Shown: positions 24,407 to 34,236, counted from the first letter of the stretch. The stretch: 64,000 nt of DNA from Streptomyces sp. NBC_00670 (GCF_036226765.1 NZ_CP109017.1:3668501-3732500); one strand, 5' to 3'. Numbers and translations are program-made. The notes: generated by a model not told the origin, from the letters alone.

Positions 24407-26860
24407 GTGGCCGAGGCGGCAGACTTCCCGGGGACACCTCCCTCACCTGCCCGCCGCCGCCTGCGGCGCGTCCTGGCGCTGGTCACCGGGGCGCCCCTGC
24501 TGGCCGGTGCGTGCCTGCTGCCCGCCCAGGGGACCGCACAGGCTGCCCAGAAGGCCGCCCCCGTCCAGGCGAGCGGCTCGCGCACGGTGGACGTCTCGCT
24601 GGACTCCCTCGCCCCCTCCGTGCCCACCGACGGCGACACCCTCACCGTCTCCGGCACCGTCGTCAACAACGGCAAGCAGGCCGTCACGGACGCCCATGTG
24701 GGGCTGCGCGTGGGCGCCGCCCTGGGCAGCCGTACGGCGATCGAGTCCGCAGCCCGGACCACCGGCTACCAGCCGGGCACGGACGGCACGGAGATCACCG
24801 GCTCCTACGAGGAGGAGTTCGCCAAGCTGACCCCCGGGGTCGCCCAGCGCTTCACGCTCTCCCTCCCGGTCTCGAAGCTGCACCTCGGCTCCGACGGCGT
24901 CTACCAACTCGGCGTCTCGCTCTCGGGCCAGACCGCGGCCGCGCCCTGGGAACAGGTGCTGGGCTTCGAGCGGACGTTCCTGCCGTGGCAGCCGGACGAG
25001 GCCGGCACCAGGACGAAGACCACGTACCTGTGGCCGCTCATCTCCTCCGTGCACCTCACCGCCGAGACCGCCTCCAACGAGCAGCAGACGCCCGTCTTCC
25101 GCGACGACGAGCTGCTCAAGGAGATCTCCCCGGGCGGCCGGCTCGACCAGTTGGTCTCGCTCGGCAAGGATCTCGACGTCACCTGGGTGATCGACCCCGA
25201 CCTGCTGGCCGGCGTCGACGCGATGGCCGGCGGCTATGAGGTCGAGGGCGCCGACGGCACGCCCACCACCGGCCGCGGGCAGAACGCGGCCAAGCGGTGG
25301 CTGGCCGCGCTGGAGGGGGCGGTGCAGGACAAGGAGGTCGTCGCCCTCCCCTTCGCCGACCCCGACCTGGCTTCCCTCGCCCACAACGGCAAGAACGTGG
25401 CAGGCACCCTCAGCCACCTGAAGGACGCCACGGACGTGGCGGCCAGCACCGTGGAGACCGTCCTCCACGTCACCCCCGACACCGACTTCGCCTGGCCCGT
25501 GGAGGGCGCACTCGACCCGTCGATCGTCAAGGTCGCCACCTCCGCGGGCGCCGACAAGGTGATCGCCCGCAGCGACACCTTCCGGGAGCGCGGCAGCCTC
25601 ACCTACACGCCCTCCGCGGCCCGCCCCATCGGGGGCGGCACCACGGCGGTCGTCACGGACGCCACGCTCTCCACGGCGTTCCAGGGGGACATGTCGCACG
25701 CCGGGAAATCCACCCTGGCCGTGCAGAAGTTCCTGGCGCAGAGCCTGATGATCGGCCTCCAGGACCCCGGCAAGCAGCGCAGCATCGTCGTCGCGCCCCA
25801 GCGCATGCCCACGGCGAGCCAGGCGACGACGATGGCGCAGGCGCTGACCGCGCTCCAGGACGGCACCTGGTCCCAGTCTCAGGACCTCTCCGAGGCCGCC
25901 GGCGCCAAGGCCGACCCGGACGCCACCACCCGTGTCCCGGCCGCCTCCGCGTATCCCTCCGCCCTGCGGAAGAAGGAGCTGCCGAAGTCGGCGTTCGAGG
26001 CCGTGGAGACCACCCAGAGCAGGCTGGACAAGTTCACGACGATCCTCACCTTCCCGGAGCGGGTGGCGACCCCCTTCGGGCGCGCCCTGGACCGCGGCGT
26101 CTCGACCTCCTGGCGCGGCGACGCCGCGCAGGCCGAGGGTTTCCGCGACGGAGTGGCCTCCTCGCTCGACGTACTGGTCCAGCAGGTCCGGCTGATCGAG
26201 AAGTCCGACGCCAGCCTCTCCGGGCGCAGCGCCACCATCCCGGTCACCGTGCAGAACCGCCTGCTCCAGGGCGTCGACCATTTGGTGCTGCGGCTGACCT
26301 CGGCCAACCCCACCCGCATGCAGATCGGGGACGGCGCCTTCGAGGAGCAGCGCGTCACGGTCGCCGCCGGCCACAGCCAGTCGGTGAAGTTCACCACCTC
26401 GGCCAAGGCGAACGGCCGGGCGGCGGTGATCGCGCAGCTCTACACCGAGGACGGCCAGGCGTACGGTCCCGCGGTCACCTTCGACGTGAAGGTCAACGAG
26501 CTCACGCCGACGGTGCTGCTGGTCATCGCCGGCGGTGTGCTGCTCCTGGTGCTCGCCGGGTTCCGGATGTACACCCAGCGCAAGCGGGCCGCCGCCCGGC
26601 AGGCGGAGGAGGCCGGTGAGGAATCGGCCGGTGACGAGTCCGCCGGTGACGAGCTGAACGGCGACGGTTCCGGGGCCGTAGACACTGAGGGCACCACAGG
26701 CAGCACGGACGACAGCACGCACACGGAACGCGACGCGCGGCACGACGCGGAGACCCCGGAGGACTCCGGCGGCGGCCCGGAGCACCCGGGCGAACCGGCA
26801 CCGGACACCGCTTCCGGGAACGCCGGCCCGTCCGCCACGGGTGAGAGAGTGGACCGTTGA
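24407..26860 (+). CDS. DUF6049 family secreted membrane-anchored protein
   Basis: An 817-residue surface protein. A twin-basic N terminus and hydrophobic segment (about 20-40, RVLALVTGAPLLAGACLLP) form the export signal. A large outer domain follows, then one helix near 700-720 (PTVLLVIAGGVLLLVLAGFRM) and a cytoplasmic acidic low-complexity tail. It corresponds by position and architecture to the mycobacterial protein encoded next to MurJ (the Rv3909 type). Function unknown, but its fixed place upstream of murJ suggests a role in envelope assembly. GTG start at 24407. murJ begins 46 bases after the stop. Confidence 0.85.
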   Translation: MAEAADFPGTPPSPARRRLRRVLALVTGAPLLAGACLLPAQGTAQAAQKAAPVQASGSRTVDVSLDSLAPSVPTDGDTLTVSGTVVNNGKQAVTDAHVGLRVGAALGSRTAIESAARTTGYQPGTDGTEITGSYEEEFAKLTPGVAQRFTLSLPVSKLHLGSDGVYQLGVSLSGQTAAAPWEQVLGFERTFLPWQPDEAGTRTKTTYLWPLISSVHLTAETASNEQQTPVFRDDELLKEISPGGRLDQLVSLGKDLDVTWVIDPDLLAGVDAMAGGYEVEGADGTPTTGRGQNAAKRWLAALEGAVQDKEVVALPFADPDLASLAHNGKNVAGTLSHLKDATDVAASTVETVLHVTPDTDFAWPVEGALDPSIVKVATSAGADKVIARSDTFRERGSLTYTPSAARPIGGGTTAVVTDATLSTAFQGDMSHAGKSTLAVQKFLAQSLMIGLQDPGKQRSIVVAPQRMPTASQATTMAQALTALQDGTWSQSQDLSEAAGAKADPDATTRVPAASAYPSALRKKELPKSAFEAVETTQSRLDKFTTILTFPERVATPFGRALDRGVSTSWRGDAAQAEGFRDGVASSLDVLVQQVRLIEKSDASLSGRSATIPVTVQNRLLQGVDHLVLRLTSANPTRMQIGDGAFEEQRVTVAAGHSQSVKFTTSAKANGRAAVIAQLYTEDGQAYGPAVTFDVKVNELTPTVLLVIAGGVLLLVLAGFRMYTQRKRAAARQAEEAGEESAGDESAGDELNGDGSGAVDTEGTTGSTDDSTHTERDARHDAETPEDSGGGPEHPGEPAPDTASGNAGPSATGERVDR

Positions 26861-26906
26861 GCGATGTCGTGGCCGGTGGGCCGGGGACGATGAGGTGGGG
26901 TAGACC

Positions 26907-28967
26907 ATGAACGCGCCGTACGACGGTGACCGCGGCCGGGCCGCGGGTCACTCGGGTCGCCCCGAGGGCCCACCGCCCGGACCTGGTGCGGACATGTACG
27001 CGCACGACGGCTACGGCCAGGACCCCTACGGTCAGGAGCCCTATGGCCAGGCGTCCTACGGTCAGGAGGGCTACGGCCAGGACCCCTACGGCGGGCAGCC
27101 GCAGCACCAGCCGTACGGCGAGGACACCCGCACCGTGCAGTTCGCGGGTGCGGCCGGTCCGGCCGACCGGGCCGGGGAGGGGCAGCGGGACGCCTTCGCC
27201 CACCTCTTCCGGGACCAGCAGCAGGCCGACCCGCCCACGATGGACCTCGGCGCGGTCCCGGCGCCCGTCGGCGCTCCCGGCCCCGTGCAGCAGCCGCCCG
27301 TGGCGGAGCCGCAGCCTGCTACCCCGGCGAAGAAGGGCGGCCGCGCCTCGGGGCTGCTGAAGTCCAGCGCGGTGATGGCGGCGGGCACGATGGTGTCCCG
27401 GCTGACGGGGTTCGTGCGGTCGGCGCTGATCGTGTCGGCGCTGGGTCTGGGCGTCCTCGGCGACTCCTTCCAGGTCGCCTACCAGCTCCCCACGATGATC
27501 TACATCCTGACCGTCGGCGGCGGCCTCAACTCCGTCTTCGTGCCCCAGCTGGTGCGCGCGATGAAGGAGGACGACGACGGCGGCGAGGCCTTCGCCAACC
27601 GGCTGCTGACCCTGGTGATGGTGGCCCTCGGGGTGCTCACCGGGCTGGCGATGTTCGCCGCGCCCCTTCTGGTCCGTGTGCTGTCCAACTCCGTGGCCAC
27701 CGACCCGGCCGCCAACGACGTGGCCATCACCTTCACCCGGTACTTCCTGCCCTCGATCTTCTTCATGGGCATCCATGTGGTGATGGGTCAGGTACTCAAC
27801 GCCCGCGGCAAGTTCGGCGCGATGATGTGGACCCCGGTCCTCAACAACATCGTCATCATCGTCACCCTGGGCATGTTCATCTGGGTCTACGGGACCGCCG
27901 GGCACTCCCACATGGCGGTGGAGAACATCCCGCCGGAGGGACAGCGGCTGCTCGGCGTCGGGATCCTGCTCGGACTCGTCGTCCAGGCGCTGGCGATGAT
28001 CCCCTACCTGCGGGAGACCGGCTTCCGGCTGCGGCTGCGGTTCGACTGGAAGGGACACGGCCTGGGCAAGGCCGCGATGCTGGCCAAGTGGACCGTCCTC
28101 TTCGTCCTCGCCAACCAGGCGGGCGCCCTGGTCGTCTCCCAGCTCTCCACCTCCGCCGGTGACCACTCACCCGCGAAGGGCACCGGCCTCGCCGCCTACG
28201 CCAACGCCCAGCTCATCTGGGGCCTGCCGCAGGCCATCATCACGGTCTCGTTGATGGCCGCGCTGCTGCCGCGGATCTCCCGCTCGGCCGCCGAGAACGA
28301 CGGCGGGGCCGTCCGCGACGACATCTCACAGGGGCTGCGCACCACCGCCGTCGCCATCGTCCCCGTCGCCTTCGGCTTCGTCGCGCTCGGCATCCCGATG
28401 TGCACGCTGATGTTCGGCACCTCCGGCACCGGCGCGGCGACCAACATGGGCTACATGCTGATGGCGTTCGGCCTCGGCCTCATTCCGTACTCCGTGCAGT
28501 ACGTCGTGCTCCGGGCCTTCTACGCCTACGAGGACACCCGGACGCCCTTCTACAACACGGTCATCGTCGCCGCCGTCAACGCCGGCGCCTCGGCGATCTG
28601 CTACTTCGTACTCCCGGCCCGCTGGGCCGTGGTCGGCATGGCCGCCTCGTACGGTCTCGCGTACGCGATCGGCGTCGGCGTCGCCTGGAACCGGCTGCGC
28701 AAGCGGCTCGGCGGCGACCTCGACGGCTCCCGCGTGCTGCGGACCTACGCACGCCTCGGCATCGCCTCGGTGCCCGCGGCGCTGCTCAGCGGGGCGGCCT
28801 GCTACGCGATCGGCCACACGCTGGGTCAGGGCGTCGGCGGTTCGCTCGCCGCCCTGCTCGGCGGTGGCGCCCTGCTGCTCGGTGTCTTCTATGTCGCCGC
28901 GCGGAAGATGCGCATCGAGGAACTCAACTCGATGGTCGGCATGGTCCGCGGGCGCCTGGGGCGCTGA
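26907..28967 (+). CDS. murJ: Lipid II flippase MurJ
   Basis: A 686-residue MOP-superfamily flippase that moves lipid II across the membrane. The first 145 residues are a cytoplasmic extension with YGQ(D/E)PYGQ-type repeats (DNA about 27010-27090), then Pro/Ala-rich sequence. The 14-helix core starts near residue 150 with GLLKSSAVMAAGTMVSRLTGFVRSAL. The motifs LPSIFFMGIHVVMGQVLNARGKFG and YEDTRTPFYNT are conserved. Unlike the mycobacterial protein it ends after the core, and the pseudokinase is a separate gene directly downstream. Confidence 0.95.
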   Translation: MNAPYDGDRGRAAGHSGRPEGPPPGPGADMYAHDGYGQDPYGQEPYGQASYGQEGYGQDPYGGQPQHQPYGEDTRTVQFAGAAGPADRAGEGQRDAFAHLFRDQQQADPPTMDLGAVPAPVGAPGPVQQPPVAEPQPATPAKKGGRASGLLKSSAVMAAGTMVSRLTGFVRSALIVSALGLGVLGDSFQVAYQLPTMIYILTVGGGLNSVFVPQLVRAMKEDDDGGEAFANRLLTLVMVALGVLTGLAMFAAPLLVRVLSNSVATDPAANDVAITFTRYFLPSIFFMGIHVVMGQVLNARGKFGAMMWTPVLNNIVIIVTLGMFIWVYGTAGHSHMAVENIPPEGQRLLGVGILLGLVVQALAMIPYLRETGFRLRLRFDWKGHGLGKAAMLAKWTVLFVLANQAGALVVSQLSTSAGDHSPAKGTGLAAYANAQLIWGLPQAIITVSLMAALLPRISRSAAENDGGAVRDDISQGLRTTAVAIVPVAFGFVALGIPMCTLMFGTSGTGAATNMGYMLMAFGLGLIPYSVQYVVLRAFYAYEDTRTPFYNTVIVAAVNAGASAICYFVLPARWAVVGMAASYGLAYAIGVGVAWNRLRKRLGGDLDGSRVLRTYARLGIASVPAALLSGAACYAIGHTLGQGVGGSLAALLGGGALLLGVFYVAARKMRIEELNSMVGMVRGRLGR

Positions 28968-29085
28968 GGCCGGGGTAACCGCACAACCATCGTCCGCCGC
29001 CGCGTGTCGTGCACAGCGACGGACTGTGGGCACAATTGGTTTCTGCGTCGGACAGTGCGCATCGGATGGGGAGGCAGGGACGACG

Positions 29086-30801
29086 GTGGCGGAACGGAGC
29101 ACGTCTGCCGTCGACGTGGCAGACAACAGCGGTGACGAGCCGCTGACCGCCAAGGCGGACCAGTCCACGTCCGACGGGGTGGCCCAGAAGCGGGAGCGGG
29201 AGACGGACGGCGAAGAGACACAGGGCAGCGGCAGGACCGACGGTTCCGGCGCGGCCTCGCCGCCCGAACTGCACAGCGGCCACAAACTCGCCAGACGCTA
29301 CCGTCTCGAGGAGTGCGTCACCCGTCTGGACGGATTCAGCAGCTGGCGCGCGGTGGACGAGAAGCTCCGCCGTGCCGTCGGCGTGCACGTCCTGCCGGCG
29401 GACCATGCGCGGGCCCGGTCGGTGCTGGCCGCCGCCCGCTCCGCCGCGCTCCTCGGTGACCCCCGCTTCGTCCAGGTCCTCGACGCCGTCGACGAGAACG
29501 ACCTCGTCTACGTCGTCCACGAATGGCTGCCGGACGCCACCGAGCTGACGGCGCTGCTGGCCGCCGGGCCGCTGGAGGTGCACGACGCCTACCAGATGGT
29601 CACCCAGGTGTCCCAGGCGATGGCCGCCGCGCACCGCGAGGGCCTGGCCCATCTGCGGCTCACCCCGGGCGCGGTGCTGCGCACCTCCTCCGGGCAGTGG
29701 CGCATCCGCGGGCTCGCGGTCAACGCCGCGCTGCGCGGCATCGGTTCCGACACCCCGCAGCGCACCGACACGGAGGCGATCGGCGCACTGCTGTACGCCT
29801 CGCTGACCCAGCGCTGGCCCTATGAGGAGGACGCCTACGGGCTGTCCGGACTGCCCAAGGGCGTCGGTCTGATCGCACCCGACCAGGTACGGGCCGGCGT
29901 CCACCGCGGTCTGTCCGAACTGGCGATGCGCGCCCTCGCCAACGACGGCGCCACCGCCTCCCGGCACGAGTCGCCGTGCACCACGCCGGAGGAACTGGTC
30001 AAGGCGATCGGCGAGATGCCCCGCATCCGGCCGCCGGAGCCGGCGTTCACCGCCCCGCCCGAGTACCAGCGCACCAGCTTCCAGCAGGGCTACGGCCGCC
30101 CGGCCCCGCACCCCGGCGTCACCCAGCCGGTGCCCGCGCCCCCGCCCGCGTTGCAGAGCCGTACCGGCAAGGCGCTCAAGTGGGCCGTCTCGGCACTGCT
30201 CATCGTCGCCCTGGGGCTCGGCAGCTGGCAGCTGGCCGACGCCCTCATGGACCGGGGCGAGAAGTCCGACGACACCGGCACGACCCACACGACGGACAGC
30301 AACGACAAGAACAGCGAGGCGCACAAGCCCGTCAAGCCGCTCACGATCGAGGCCGCCCGGGAGTACGTCGTCGAGGGATCCGCACAGGCGGCCGCGGACG
30401 TCGGCAAGACCTACGACGACGACCCGTCCTCGTACTGGCGCACCAAGAGCTATACCGACGGACCGCGGCTCGCCCCGTACAAGCCGGGCGTGGGCATCGT
30501 CTACGACCTCGGATCGGCCAAGTCGGTGTCGGCGGCCTCGATAGCGCTTCTGTACCCGGGCAACCACACGACGGTCCATCTGTACGCCGCCGACTCGCTC
30601 TCGCCCTCCGCCTCCGTCAGCTCCATGAAGGAGATCGGCTCCGCCACCACCAGCGACAAGAAGGTCAGCCTGAAGGGCAAGAAGAGCGTGAAGACCCAGT
30701 ACGTGCTGCTGTGGATCACGGACGTGCCCTACGCGTCGGGGGACAACTACAGCGGCTCCGGCTACAAGCAGGCCATCACCGACGTGACGTTCAGGGGCTA
30801 G
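29086..30801 (+). CDS. MurJ-associated membrane pseudokinase
   Basis: A 571-residue protein kinase-like regulator. The kinase fold covers about 65-310, but catalytic residues are missing. There is no glycine loop, the HRD region reads HLRLTPGAVLR (189-199) and DFG is replaced by RGLAVN. One helix at about 364-385 leads to an extracytoplasmic domain (415-571) resembling a discoidin/F5-8C fold. In mycobacteria the equivalent domain is fused to MurJ, is phosphorylated by PknB and recruits the FHA protein FhaA. A similar regulatory role is inferred. GTG at 29086 follows GGGAGGCAGGGA. Confidence 0.88.
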   Translation: MAERSTSAVDVADNSGDEPLTAKADQSTSDGVAQKRERETDGEETQGSGRTDGSGAASPPELHSGHKLARRYRLEECVTRLDGFSSWRAVDEKLRRAVGVHVLPADHARARSVLAAARSAALLGDPRFVQVLDAVDENDLVYVVHEWLPDATELTALLAAGPLEVHDAYQMVTQVSQAMAAAHREGLAHLRLTPGAVLRTSSGQWRIRGLAVNAALRGIGSDTPQRTDTEAIGALLYASLTQRWPYEEDAYGLSGLPKGVGLIAPDQVRAGVHRGLSELAMRALANDGATASRHESPCTTPEELVKAIGEMPRIRPPEPAFTAPPEYQRTSFQQGYGRPAPHPGVTQPVPAPPPALQSRTGKALKWAVSALLIVALGLGSWQLADALMDRGEKSDDTGTTHTTDSNDKNSEAHKPVKPLTIEAAREYVVEGSAQAAADVGKTYDDDPSSYWRTKSYTDGPRLAPYKPGVGIVYDLGSAKSVSAASIALLYPGNHTTVHLYAADSLSPSASVSSMKEIGSATTSDKKVSLKGKKSVKTQYVLLWITDVPYASGDNYSGSGYKQAITDVTFRG

Positions 30802-30835
30802 GGTCCCGGCACACGCCGGCGTGGGAGGGGGTCGG

Positions 30836-31588
30836 ATGGCGGACGAGGCCGGGTACGGCGGCGTGAGCGATCAGGACCTCCTCGCCCGTCATGTCGGCGG
30901 CGACCACGAGGCGTTCGGCGAACTCGTGCGTCGCCACCGCGACCGGCTGTGGGCGGTGGCGCTGCGGACGCTGGGGGACCGCGAGGAGGCCGCCGACGCC
31001 GTCCAGGACGCCCTCGTCTCCGCCTACCGGGCCGCGCACACCTTCCGCGGCCGCTCCGCCGTCACCACTTGGCTGCACCGCATCACGGTCAACGCCTGCC
31101 TGGACCGCGCCCGCAAGGCCGCCTCCCGCAGGACCTCCCCCGTGGAGGACACCGAGCGGCTGGAGCAGCTCCTGGAACCGCACGAGCCGGCGTCCGCGCC
31201 GGCCGAGCGCAACGATCTGAACCGTCAGCTCCTCCAGGCGCTCGCCACCCTGCCCGCGGACCAGCGGGCCGCGCTGGTCCTGGTGGACATGCAGGGGTAC
31301 CCCGTGGCGGAGGCCGCCCGCATCCTCGACGTGCCCACCGGCACGGTGAAGAGCCGCTGCGCACGGGGCAGAGCCAGACTCCTGCCGCTGCTCACCCATC
31401 TCCGTGCGGACGGCGGCGGAACCGGCGCCCTCCCTGCGGACGACGGCGGGCCCGGCGCCGGCGTCACGAAAAAGTCCGGACCGGGAAGGAACCGGACGCA
31501 GGGACCGTCCGTCCCACCCGCAGCGAAACCACACGACGCGGGACCGAGCGATACAGCCGCTGTGCGGAACGGAGGTGAGCGAGCATGA
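30836..31588 (+). CDS. sigM: ECF RNA polymerase sigma factor SigM
   Basis: A 250-residue group 4 sigma factor. Region 2 lies at about 24-95 (HEAFGELVRRHRDRLWAVAL ... TTWLHRITVNACLDRAR) and region 4 at about 130-185 (LPADQRAALVLVDMQGYPVAEA ... GTVKSRCARGRARL). The tail after about 190 is low complexity and unusually long. ATG at 30836 is preceded by GGGAGGGG at good spacing. Its stop overlaps the start of the anti-sigma gene by 4 bases, so translation is coupled. The sigM name follows from synteny with mycobacteria (murJ-sigM-trxB-trxC). Confidence 0.93.
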   Translation: MADEAGYGGVSDQDLLARHVGGDHEAFGELVRRHRDRLWAVALRTLGDREEAADAVQDALVSAYRAAHTFRGRSAVTTWLHRITVNACLDRARKAASRRTSPVEDTERLEQLLEPHEPASAPAERNDLNRQLLQALATLPADQRAALVLVDMQGYPVAEAARILDVPTGTVKSRCARGRARLLPLLTHLRADGGGTGALPADDGGPGAGVTKKSGPGRNRTQGPSVPPAAKPHDAGPSDTAAVRNGGERA

Positions 31589-32574
31589 CATCCACGACCG
31601 ACGACACTGCCGGGCACCCGGACGTCGACGAGCTCTCCGACCTCACCGAGGGCCTCCTCCCGCCGTCCCGCGCCGCGGACATACGGCGACACCTGGACGG
31701 CTGCGCCCTGTGCGCCGATGTCCACGCCTCCCTCAGCGAGATCCGCGAGCTGCTCGGCACCCTGCCGGGCCCCTCGCACATGCCCGACGACGTGGCCACA
31801 CGGATCGACGCGGCACTCGCCGCGGAGGCTCTGCTGGAGGCGCGCGACGGTCTCTCCCCGTCGGGAGAGGGCGTCGATGTTTCACGTGAAACATCGGTCC
31901 CCGCAGGAGCGTCGGTTTCCTCTGTTTCACGTGAAACATCGTCGACCCAATCCGCCCTCTCCGCCCCGGCGCCCTCCGCCCGCCCCGCCGGGCACGGTCG
32001 TGCGGCGACCGGCCCGGGTCGGACGAACCGCGCCTCCCGACGTCGCAGGACAGTCGTCCTGAGCGGCGTGGTCACCGCCGCCGCCCTCGGACTGGGCGGA
32101 CTGCTCACGCAGGTGCTGGACGACGGCGGCGAGAAGGATGTGGCGTCCGCGACGGCGCCGCACACCGACGCGGCCCACACCTACTCCGAAGGGTCGCTGC
32201 GGGACCAGGTGACCACTCTGCTCGGCACGGAGAAGAACGGCACCGCGAGCACCAGCGCGAAGCCCTGGAAGGCCGATCCCGGCACGGGCTCCTCGGCCGA
32301 GTCCGCAGGGACGGGGATGCAGCCGAACACCACCCTGCGGGGCACGACCGTCGACATCCCCATGTGCATCGAGCGGGCGGTCGACGGCCACCAGGCCGTC
32401 CTCGCCGCCGACAAGGGCGTCTACAAGGGGACGCGCGTCTACCTCGTGGTGACGCCGGACGCCACCGACAGCTCACGCGTCGCGGCCTACCTCGTGGACG
32501 CCTCCTGCACCACGCGGTCCGCCTCCGTCGGCACCGGCAAGGTGCTCCTGACGCGGACCTACGCGCGCTCCTGA
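31585..32574 (+). CDS. Anti-sigma factor (zinc-finger type) for SigM
   Basis: A 329-residue membrane anti-sigma factor. The N-terminal ZAS domain has H36-x3-C40-x2-C43 (RRHLDGCALC), the zinc- or redox-binding motif of this family. One helix follows at about 155-178 (RTVVLSGVVTAAALGLGGLL) and an outer domain to the end. Two perfect parS sites lie inside the coding sequence in the linker, read as VSRET at residues 99-103 and 114-118. The start overlaps the sigM stop (ATGA). The linker length and its parS-encoded peptides are unusual. Confidence 0.9.
   Translation: MTSTTDDTAGHPDVDELSDLTEGLLPPSRAADIRRHLDGCALCADVHASLSEIRELLGTLPGPSHMPDDVATRIDAALAAEALLEARDGLSPSGEGVDVSRETSVPAGASVSSVSRETSSTQSALSAPAPSARPAGHGRAATGPGRTNRASRRRRTVVLSGVVTAAALGLGGLLTQVLDDGGEKDVASATAPHTDAAHTYSEGSLRDQVTTLLGTEKNGTASTSAKPWKADPGTGSSAESAGTGMQPNTTLRGTTVDIPMCIERAVDGHQAVLAADKGVYKGTRVYLVVTPDATDSSRVAAYLVDASCTTRSASVGTGKVLLTRTYARS
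31879..31892. promoter_or_regulatory. parS site inside the anti-sigma gene
   Basis: A perfect GTTTCACGTGAAAC within the coding sequence, in the frame read VSRET. The palindrome extends to 22 bp (31875-31896). Confidence 0.85.
31924..31937. promoter_or_regulatory. Second parS site inside the anti-sigma gene
   Basis: A perfect parS 45 bp after the previous one and again in the VSRET frame. The 45-bp spacing equals 15 codons. Confidence 0.85.
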
Positions 32575-32682
32575 GCGGACCTTCCGTGGACCGCCGTTTC
32601 CCGGGTACCCGAAGGGCAAGACCTCGCCAAGGCGCCGTCCGTGCCCGCGCCACGGGCCGGGGCGGAGTGCCCCCGACCCACC

Positions 32683-32710
32683 GGGAATGCGTGCCGCCTA
32701 GGATCCGTTG
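32683..32710 (+). promoter_or_regulatory. SigR-type promoter of trxBA
   Basis: GGGAAT at 32683-32688 and GTTG at 32707-32710 are separated by exactly 18 bases. This matches the Streptomyces SigR consensus GGAAT-N18-GTT used by thiol-stress genes, including trxBA. Transcription would start about 7 bases downstream, some 70 bases before the trxB GTG. Confidence 0.8.
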
Positions 32711-32785
32711 GGTGGGGTGAGAGCTCGGACTGAGGCTCCCACCGAACCAACGCAGCTGCAGTCTCCAGAGACGAGGAATGAAGCC

Positions 32786-33757
32786 GTGAGCGACGTCCGT
32801 AACGTGATCATCATCGGCTCCGGGCCCGCCGGCTACACGGCGGCGCTCTACACCGCGCGCGCGTCGCTGAAGCCGCTGGTGTTCGAGGGCGCTGTCACCG
32901 CGGGTGGTGCGCTCATGAACACCACCGAGGTGGAGAACTTCCCCGGCTTCCAGGACGGCATCATGGGCCCCGAGCTCATGGACAACATGCGCGCCCAGGC
33001 CGAGCGCTTCGGGGCCGAGCTGGTCCCGGACGACATCGTCTCCGTCGACCTCACCGGTGAGATCAAGACCGTCACGGACACCTCCGGCACGGTCCACCGG
33101 GCCAAGGCGGTCATCGTCACCACCGGCTCTCAGCACCGCAAGCTCGGGCTGCCCAACGAGGACGCCCTCTCCGGACGCGGTGTCTCGTGGTGCGCCACCT
33201 GTGACGGCTTCTTCTTCAAGGACCACGACATCGCCGTGATCGGTGGCGGTGACACCGCCATGGAGGAGGCAACCTTCCTCTCCCGGTTTGCCAAGTCCGT
33301 GACGATCGTCCACCGCCGTGACACGCTGCGCGCCTCCAAGGCCATGCAGGAGCGTGCCTTCGCCGACCCGAAGATCAAGTTCGTCTGGGACAGCGAGGTC
33401 GCCGAGATCAAGGGCGACCCGAAGCTGGCCGGTCTGACGCTGCGCAACCTGAAGACCGGCGAGACGTCGGAGCTGCCGGTGACGGGCCTGTTCATCGCGA
33501 TCGGCCACGACCCGCGCACCGAGCTCTTCAAGGGCCAGCTCGACCTGGACGAGGAGGGCTACCTCAAGGTCGACGCCCCCTCGACCCGCACCAACCAGAC
33601 GGGTGTCTTCGGCGCCGGTGACGTCGTCGACCACACCTACCGCCAGGCGATCACGGCGGCCGGCACCGGCTGTTCCGCCGCCCTGGACGCCGAGCGCTTC
33701 CTCGCGGCCCTCGCCGACAACGAGCAGCAGGCCGAGCCCGAGAAGACCGCTGTCTGA
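32786..33757 (+). CDS. trxB: Thioredoxin-disulfide reductase
   Basis: A 323-residue NADPH- and FAD-dependent enzyme that reduces thioredoxin. The FAD loop is [18 protein letters not shown] (8-25), the redox pair is C136-A-T-C139 (WCATCDG), the NADPH loop is [13 protein letters not shown] and the C-terminal FAD motif is [13 protein letters not shown] at 32786 follows GAGGA by 8 bases. It is transcribed from a SigR-type promoter and followed 47 bases later by trxA. Confidence 0.97.
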   Translation: MSDVRNVIIIGSGPAGYTAALYTARASLKPLVFEGAVTAGGALMNTTEVENFPGFQDGIMGPELMDNMRAQAERFGAELVPDDIVSVDLTGEIKTVTDTSGTVHRAKAVIVTTGSQHRKLGLPNEDALSGRGVSWCATCDGFFFKDHDIAVIGGGDTAMEEATFLSRFAKSVTIVHRRDTLRASKAMQERAFADPKIKFVWDSEVAEIKGDPKLAGLTLRNLKTGETSELPVTGLFIAIGHDPRTELFKGQLDLDEEGYLKVDAPSTRTNQTGVFGAGDVVDHTYRQAITAAGTGCSAALDAERFLAALADNEQQAEPEKTAV

Positions 33758-33804
33758 CCCCGTCCCGTCCCAACCCCACCGCACCAACCAGTTAGGAGCC
33801 CGCC

Positions 33805-34137
33805 GTGGCCGGCACCCTGAAGCACGTGACCGACGATACTTTTGAGCAGGACGTCCTCAAGAGCGACAAGCCTGTCCTGGTGGACTTCTGGGCCGCCTGG
33901 TGCGGCCCGTGCCGCCAGATCGCCCCCTCGCTCGAGGCGATCGCCGCGGAGTACGGAGACAAGATCGAGATCGTCAAGCTCAACATCGACGAGAACCCCG
34001 CCACGGCCGCCAAGTACGGTGTCATGTCGATCCCGACCCTGAACGTGTACCAGGGCGGCGAGGTCGCCAAGACCATCGTCGGCGCCAAGCCGAAGGGCGC
34101 GATCGTCAAGGACCTCTCGGACTTCATCGCCGAATAG
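33805..34137 (+). CDS. trxA: Thioredoxin
   Basis: A 110-residue thioredoxin that passes electrons from TrxB to protein disulphides. The active site is WCGPC with C33 and C36, the cis-proline loop is MSIPT, and the C-terminal helix is intact. The start is GTG at 33805, with TAGGAG 6 bases upstream. It is the second gene of trxBA, ending before a parS site and a strong hairpin terminator. Confidence 0.97.
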   Translation: MAGTLKHVTDDTFEQDVLKSDKPVLVDFWAAWCGPCRQIAPSLEAIAAEYGDKIEIVKLNIDENPATAAKYGVMSIPTLNVYQGGEVAKTIVGAKPKGAIVKDLSDFIAE

Positions 34138-34168
34138 GCGGCAACGCCGGTGACCGTACCGGCGCGAT

Positions 34169-34182
34169 GTTTCACGTGAAAC
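34169..34182. promoter_or_regulatory. parS site after trxA
   Basis: A perfect parS in a 22-bp palindrome (34165-34186), directly followed by the trxBA terminator. It lies between convergent trxA and the GNAT gene. Confidence 0.88.
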
Positions 34183-34184
34183 AT

Positions 34185-34218
34185 CGAAGGGGCCGACCCA
34201 CACGGGTCGGCCCCTTCG
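34185..34218. terminator. trxBA terminator
   Basis: A perfect 15-bp stem (34185-34199 with 34204-34218) and a 4-base loop, overlapping the edge of the parS palindrome. It serves trxA and possibly the convergent GNAT gene. Confidence 0.8.
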
Positions 34219-34236
34219 CGCTCGCCGGGACGACTC

